Of a DNA stretch of 8,636 nt, positions 5,975 through 8,636 are shown in pieces. The notes below the pieces were generated by a model. The model saw nothing but the letters and a program-made list of their open reading frames with translations. It made no database searches and was not told the DNA's origin. The DNA is from CAZDDA01 sp964568045 (GTDB taxonomy: Bacteria; Bipolaricaulota; Bipolaricaulia; UBA7950; UBA9294). Within the stretch, counting starts at the first letter, position 1, and every line of letters begins with the position of its first letter. The position numbers and the translations under genes were made by a program. The stretch covers positions 1-8,636 of the forward strand of contig CAZMOL010000065.1 in NCBI GenBank assembly GCA_964568045.1, given 5' to 3'.

Positions 5975-6328
5975 ATGGAACCAGCACCCGTCAAGCCAAA
6001 CGTTGTCATAGAGGACCTGGAGAAGCTGGATATCAGAGTCGGCACGATCGAGTCGGTTGATGATGTCCCCGGTTCTAGGAAATTGGTTAGACTCGTCGTG
6101 GACTTCGGTGACCACACAAGGACAATCCTCGCTGGCATAAAGCAGGAACGCGAAAACCCCAGCGAAATCAGGGGGAGGCAGGCCCTGTTTGTCGTCAATC
6201 TGGCCCCACGAAAGATGGCCGGCGAAGCCTCGGAAGGGATGCTGTTCGACCTGGGCTATCTGGATGGAATCACTCCTGTCCTCGCGGTACCCGAAATGCC
6301 GGTGCCGAATGGAGTGCGCGCAGGGTAG
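5975..6328 (+). CDS. Free-standing tRNA-binding (EMAPII/CsaA-like OB-fold) protein
   Basis: A 117-residue protein made almost entirely of the OB-fold tRNA-binding domain found at the C-terminus of bacterial methionyl-tRNA synthetase and in Trbp111 and CsaA. Seen: LEKLDIRVGTIESVDDV (15-31), typical of the first strand of the domain; GSRKLVRLVVDFG (33-45); and the signature NLAPRKMAGEASEGM (75-89). It is closer in these motifs to the MetRS C-terminal form than to classical CsaA. No catalytic synthetase domain is attached. Such proteins are usually homodimers that bind the outside of the tRNA elbow without sequence specificity; a chaperone role has been reported for CsaA. The ATG has AGGAGG at 5965-5970. 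It stands as a single gene, 170 bases from the methyltransferase and 153 bases from the DinB-fold gene. Whether it helps a synthetase, an editing factor or something else cannot be said. Confidence 0.9.
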   Translation: MEPAPVKPNVVIEDLEKLDIRVGTIESVDDVPGSRKLVRLVVDFGDHTRTILAGIKQERENPSEIRGRQALFVVNLAPRKMAGEASEGMLFDLGYLDGITPVLAVPEMPVPNGVRAG

Positions 6329-6370
6329 GTAGCGTAGTCGCGGCATCGGCGGTGCGAGGACCTCTCTTCT

Positions 6371-6420
6371 GCCAAGCGCGGCTGCACAGTTCACATTCAG
6401 CGCTTGCCAACGTACCATGT
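6371..6420. repeat. Intergenic inverted-repeat element, copy 2
   Basis: CAAGCGC (6373-6379) and GCGCTTG (6400-6406) are perfect inverted arms around a 20-base interior. The element carries the same blocks as the preceding gap: GCTGCACA (6381-6388), CACATTC (6392-6398), GCGCTTGCCA (6400-6409) and CGTACCATGT (6411-6420). Here GCGCTTGCCA forms the right arm, whereas in copy 1 it forms the left arm. The sequence after it, up to the AGGAG at 6471-6475 of the next gene, shows nothing further. Confidence 0.5.
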
Positions 6421-6481
6421 TGTGAAGCTGCTCCAAGATCACTGTTGAGCGACATCCTATCTAGTATTCGAGGAGCGAGAA

Positions 6482-6994
6482 ATGGATTTTGACCACCTTC
6501 TATCACAGATGGCCGAGGATGCGCAGCGCATACGTGTTCTTGTGGAAGGCATCTCCGATCATCAAGCGCGCTGGAAGCCCGATCCCAGCTCTTGGTCAAT
6601 GCTGGAGGTCGTTTCGCACCTTCTCGATGAGGAGAAGGAGGATTTCCGGGTTCGAATCGACTTCACCCTACATCGTCCCGACGAACCCTGGCCCGGCATC
6701 GACCCCGAAGGTTGGGTGGCGAAGCGCAACTACAACGAGCGGGATCTCGGAGCAACCTTGGAGGGCTTTCTCACCGCTCGGGAGGAATCACTGGGTTGGC
6801 TGAGAGGTCTCTCGTCACCGAACTGGGACGAGGCCCGGGATGCCCGGTTTGGACGGATCACGGCCGGGGACTTTCTTGTCTCTTGGGTTGCACATGATCT
6901 GCTGCACATGCGTCAGCTTGTGAGGCTGCATTGGTTGTATGCGACAGCAAAGGTGAATCCATACAGGACAACCTACGCCGGAACCTGGCAGTGA
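6482..6994 (+). CDS. DinB-fold (DinB_2/YfiT-like) putative metal-dependent protein
   Basis: A 170-residue four-helix-bundle protein of the DinB superfamily. The family's metal-binding histidine triad is visible: His46 in VVSHLLDEE, and His138 and His142 in VAHDLLHMRQ. An early tryptophan pair in RWKPDPSSWSMLEVVSHL is typical of DinB_2 members. Family members include thiol-S-transferases that use bacillithiol, mycothiol or similar cofactors, isomerases and many uncharacterised proteins, and the sequence does not decide among these. There is no signal peptide or membrane segment. AGGAG at 6471-6475 lies 6 bases before the ATG. It appears as a single gene flanked by about 150-170 bases on both sides, in the same orientation as all its neighbours. 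Confidence 0.88.
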   Translation: MDFDHLLSQMAEDAQRIRVLVEGISDHQARWKPDPSSWSMLEVVSHLLDEEKEDFRVRIDFTLHRPDEPWPGIDPEGWVAKRNYNERDLGATLEGFLTAREESLGWLRGLSSPNWDEARDARFGRITAGDFLVSWVAHDLLHMRQLVRLHWLYATAKVNPYRTTYAGTWQ

Positions 6995-6998
6995 ACAA

Positions 6999-7014
6999 CC
7001 AGGGCATGCTCTGG
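6999..7014. repeat. 16-base near-perfect palindrome after the DinB-fold gene
   Basis: CCAGGGCATGCTCTGG is a palindrome with a single G-T mismatch pair, starting 5 bases after the stop codon of the DinB-fold gene. It has no T-run. A looser GCGCC...GGCGC repeat (7021-7049) and a TCAAGT...ACTTGA repeat (7055-7060 and 7082-7087) follow. It may be a dimeric regulator site or a transcript-end structure ahead of the radical SAM operon; no clear promoter is visible in the 172-base gap. Confidence 0.35.
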
Positions 7015-7166
7015 TATCGTGCGCCTCGGCTGGCAGTGGCTGGTGGCGCCCTCTTCAAGTCTGGTCATGGTTTGCTGCAATACTTGACTGATCTGAACTG
7101 CCCACCTCAGGCCGACGCATTGGGATAAGAGGTCGAATCCGTGGTAGAAAGGGACGAGGAGGAAGC

Positions 7167-8411
7167 ATGACGCTTGATAAGCGCGAGTTGTACCGATTCC
7201 CGTGGTCGAAGAACGACAACCCCATCGCCTGGCTGGAAGTGACCGACATCTGCGATTTGCACTGCGAAGGCTGCTATCGACAGAGGCTGACCGGCCACAA
7301 GACGTTGGACGAGATCAAGGAGGAGATCCTCTTCTTCAAGCGGTGGCGCAATCCCGACAACGTATCGATCGCCGGAGGCGAGCCCCTGGTCCACCCACAG
7401 ATTGTCGATGTCGTTGCCTTCATCGCCGAGAACGGCATGAAGCCGATCATTCTCACCAACGCCGCAAAGTTGACGCCGCAGCTGCTGCGTGAGCTAAAGA
7501 GTGCGGGTCTGACCGGCTTCACCCTACACATCGACAGCCACCAGAATCGCCCGGGGTGGGAGGACAAGAGCGAGGAAGAGCACAACTCACTGCGCGAACA
7601 GATCGCCGACATGATAGCTGCCGAGGGCAAGCTTCTCACCATCTTTAATTCGACCGTCTACCCTTCCACCTACCACGAGATTCCCGATGTGGTGCGTTGG
7701 GCACAGGCGAACATCGACAAGGTCCACGGTATCGTCTTCATCACCTACCGCATCCTCGAAACCGACGCCCAAACGGGATTCGACGCCCAGGGTCAAGAAG
7801 TAGACGCAAGGCGGCTCAGCTACACTACCGAGCGCTTCGACGAGGAGTTCGTCACCGGCCCCGAGGTCTACCAGATCATCAAGGACCACTTCCCCGCGTT
7901 CGAACTGGCGGGGTATCTGGGCGGCACCGTGCGGCACGACTCGTTCAAGTGGTTGGCGGGGGCCGTCATTGGAACCTCACATCGTGTCTACGGGTCGATC
8001 GGGAAAAAGACGATGGAGCTGGTCCAGGCCGGTCATCACCTGTTCTGCGGGACCTACATCGCGTATCTCGCGCAGATGAAGGCCGCGCGCTCTGCTTTCC
8101 TGATGGCGCCGTGGGATCAGAATGTGCGGCAGGCTGCCAAGAACCGATTGTCGGACATTCTCCGCCACCCGTTACGGCTGTTTTCGCCGGTTCGGTTTCA
8201 GTCGGTCGGCATCATCCAGGCACCCGACATTCAGCCGAGCGGGGTGGCCGACATGTGTGACAGCTGCCCGGACATGACGGTCTGGAACGGCACGCTGATC
8301 AACTCCTGCCGCATGGACGAGTACCGCCTCTACGGCGGTATGCTCACGGTGGCCGAGCGGCAAAAGGCCCACGCAAAGGTGGAATCCTCGATCGCGAGTG
8401 AGGAGAGGTGA
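7167..8411 (+). CDS. Radical SAM protein with a C-terminal cysteine cluster
   Basis: A 414-residue radical SAM enzyme. The 4Fe-4S-binding CxxxCxxC is Cys29, Cys33 and Cys36 in VTDICDLHCEGCYRQR. SIAGGEPLVHP (67-77) supplies the GGE motif for the SAM amino group, and IILTNAAKL and GFTLHIDSHQ are later barrel strands. The core barrel spans about residues 20-210. The C-terminal half contains Cys294 and a group Cys364, Cys367 and Cys381 in the segment following DIQPSGVADM, which could hold an auxiliary cluster but does not match the standard SPASM spacing. No leader peptide or substrate gene is visible. The ATG has AGGAGG at 7157-7162. The following nitroreductase-family gene starts within a few bases of the stop codon, so the two form an operon and may act in one redox modification pathway. 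The substrate is unknown. Confidence 0.9.
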   Translation: MTLDKRELYRFPWSKNDNPIAWLEVTDICDLHCEGCYRQRLTGHKTLDEIKEEILFFKRWRNPDNVSIAGGEPLVHPQIVDVVAFIAENGMKPIILTNAAKLTPQLLRELKSAGLTGFTLHIDSHQNRPGWEDKSEEEHNSLREQIADMIAAEGKLLTIFNSTVYPSTYHEIPDVVRWAQANIDKVHGIVFITYRILETDAQTGFDAQGQEVDARRLSYTTERFDEEFVTGPEVYQIIKDHFPAFELAGYLGGTVRHDSFKWLAGAVIGTSHRVYGSIGKKTMELVQAGHHLFCGTYIAYLAQMKAARSAFLMAPWDQNVRQAAKNRLSDILRHPLRLFSPVRFQSVGIIQAPDIQPSGVADMCDSCPDMTVWNGTLINSCRMDEYRLYGGMLTVAERQKAHAKVESSIASEER

Positions 8412-8419
8412 ACGCCGGG

Positions 8420-8636
8420 ATGCAAGGAAGGATCGGCGCGGTCGGCTTTGTGCGCGGTCTCTTGCGCATTCTTCGTGGCAGGCCCCGGATTCCACCGTCG
8501 CTGGAGAACAATAAGGCGCTGAGCGTGGTCCTCGACCGCCGCAGCGTGCGACGCTTCGTCCAGAAGGACATTGCGGATGACGTCTTCGCGGCGATCCTCG
8601 AAGCCGGACGGTTGGCGCCGTCCACGGTCAACCTGC
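8420..8636 (+). CDS. Nitroreductase-family protein, N-terminal part only
   Basis: The gene is cut by the right edge; 72 codons are visible. RRSVRRF (40-46) followed by ILEAGRLAPSTVN (59-71) is the characteristic start of the FMN-dependent nitroreductase fold, where the RRSxRxF basic residues contact the FMN phosphate. About 38 residues precede this motif, more than in compact nitroreductases, and they form a basic, hydrophobic stretch (IGAVGFVRGLLRILRGRPRI). That could be an amphipathic helix rather than a membrane span. The start is uncertain: the ATG at 8420 sits 14 bases after AGGAG (8401-8405), whereas a GTG at 8408 would overlap the radical SAM stop codon as GTGA but is too close to that site. 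Either way it is translationally close to the radical SAM gene. Members reduce nitro groups, quinones, flavins or enones, or act as dehydrogenases; the specific reaction cannot be inferred. Confidence 0.85.
   Translation, partial: MQGRIGAVGFVRGLLRILRGRPRIPPSLENNKALSVVLDRRSVRRFVQKDIADDVFAAILEAGRLAPSTVNL

Noticed and set aside
6400..6450. Integron attC site in the gap before the DinB-fold gene
   Set aside because: GTTGAGC (6444-6450) fits the GTTRRRY core, but no matching RYYYAAC partner lies upstream at a suitable distance, and the other gap has no core site at all.

Overview
The window comes from a bacterium with GC-rich DNA, short intergenic gaps and clear Shine-Dalgarno sites of the AGGAGG type. 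I cannot name the lineage from the sequence. The mix (a MocR-type regulator beside pdxS, free-standing tRNA-related domains, DinB-fold and radical SAM proteins) would suit a Chloroflexota- or Firmicutes-like environmental bacterium, but this is a weak inference. Every gene I can support is on the + strand.

Layout. Positions 1-160 hold several hairpins ahead of a free-standing PheRS-type B3/B4 domain protein (161-844). A 331-base gap follows; its distal end carries a promoter and a GGACT/AGTCC inverted repeat. Next are a GntR/MocR regulator with an aminotransferase-like domain (1176-2693) and pdxS, the PLP synthase subunit (2801-3688). pdxT, the usual partner of pdxS, does not follow it. Instead there is a class III aminotransferase-like gene (3875-5053) coupled, with a 1-base gap, to a SAM-dependent methyltransferase (5055-5804). 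Then come two small single-domain genes, an EMAPII/MetRS-C-terminal-like tRNA-binding protein (5975-6328) and a DinB-fold protein (6482-6994). The gaps before these two genes share several sequence blocks and both contain inverted repeats. The window ends with a radical SAM protein (7167-8411) and the start of a nitroreductase-family gene (from about 8420, cut by the window edge).

How the genes may work together. The regulator and pdxS very probably form a PdxR-like vitamin B6 control unit: a protein with a PLP-binding fold governs PLP synthesis, probably through the operator upstream of its own gene. The adjacent aminotransferase-like protein is itself a predicted PLP enzyme and is co-translated with a small-molecule-type methyltransferase, so the pair may modify one substrate. 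That protein is unusual in two ways: it has Asn where class III enzymes have the Asp that contacts the PLP ring nitrogen, and it has a four-cysteine insert. The B3/B4 protein and the small tRNA-binding protein resemble domains of aminoacyl-tRNA synthetases (editing and tRNA-binding modules) and may act on tRNA, but nothing shows that they act together. The radical SAM and nitroreductase genes form a separate tight pair of unknown pathway.

The least explained signals are the related inverted-repeat intergenic elements around 5833-5915 and 6371-6420, the atypical aminotransferase, and the absence of pdxT.
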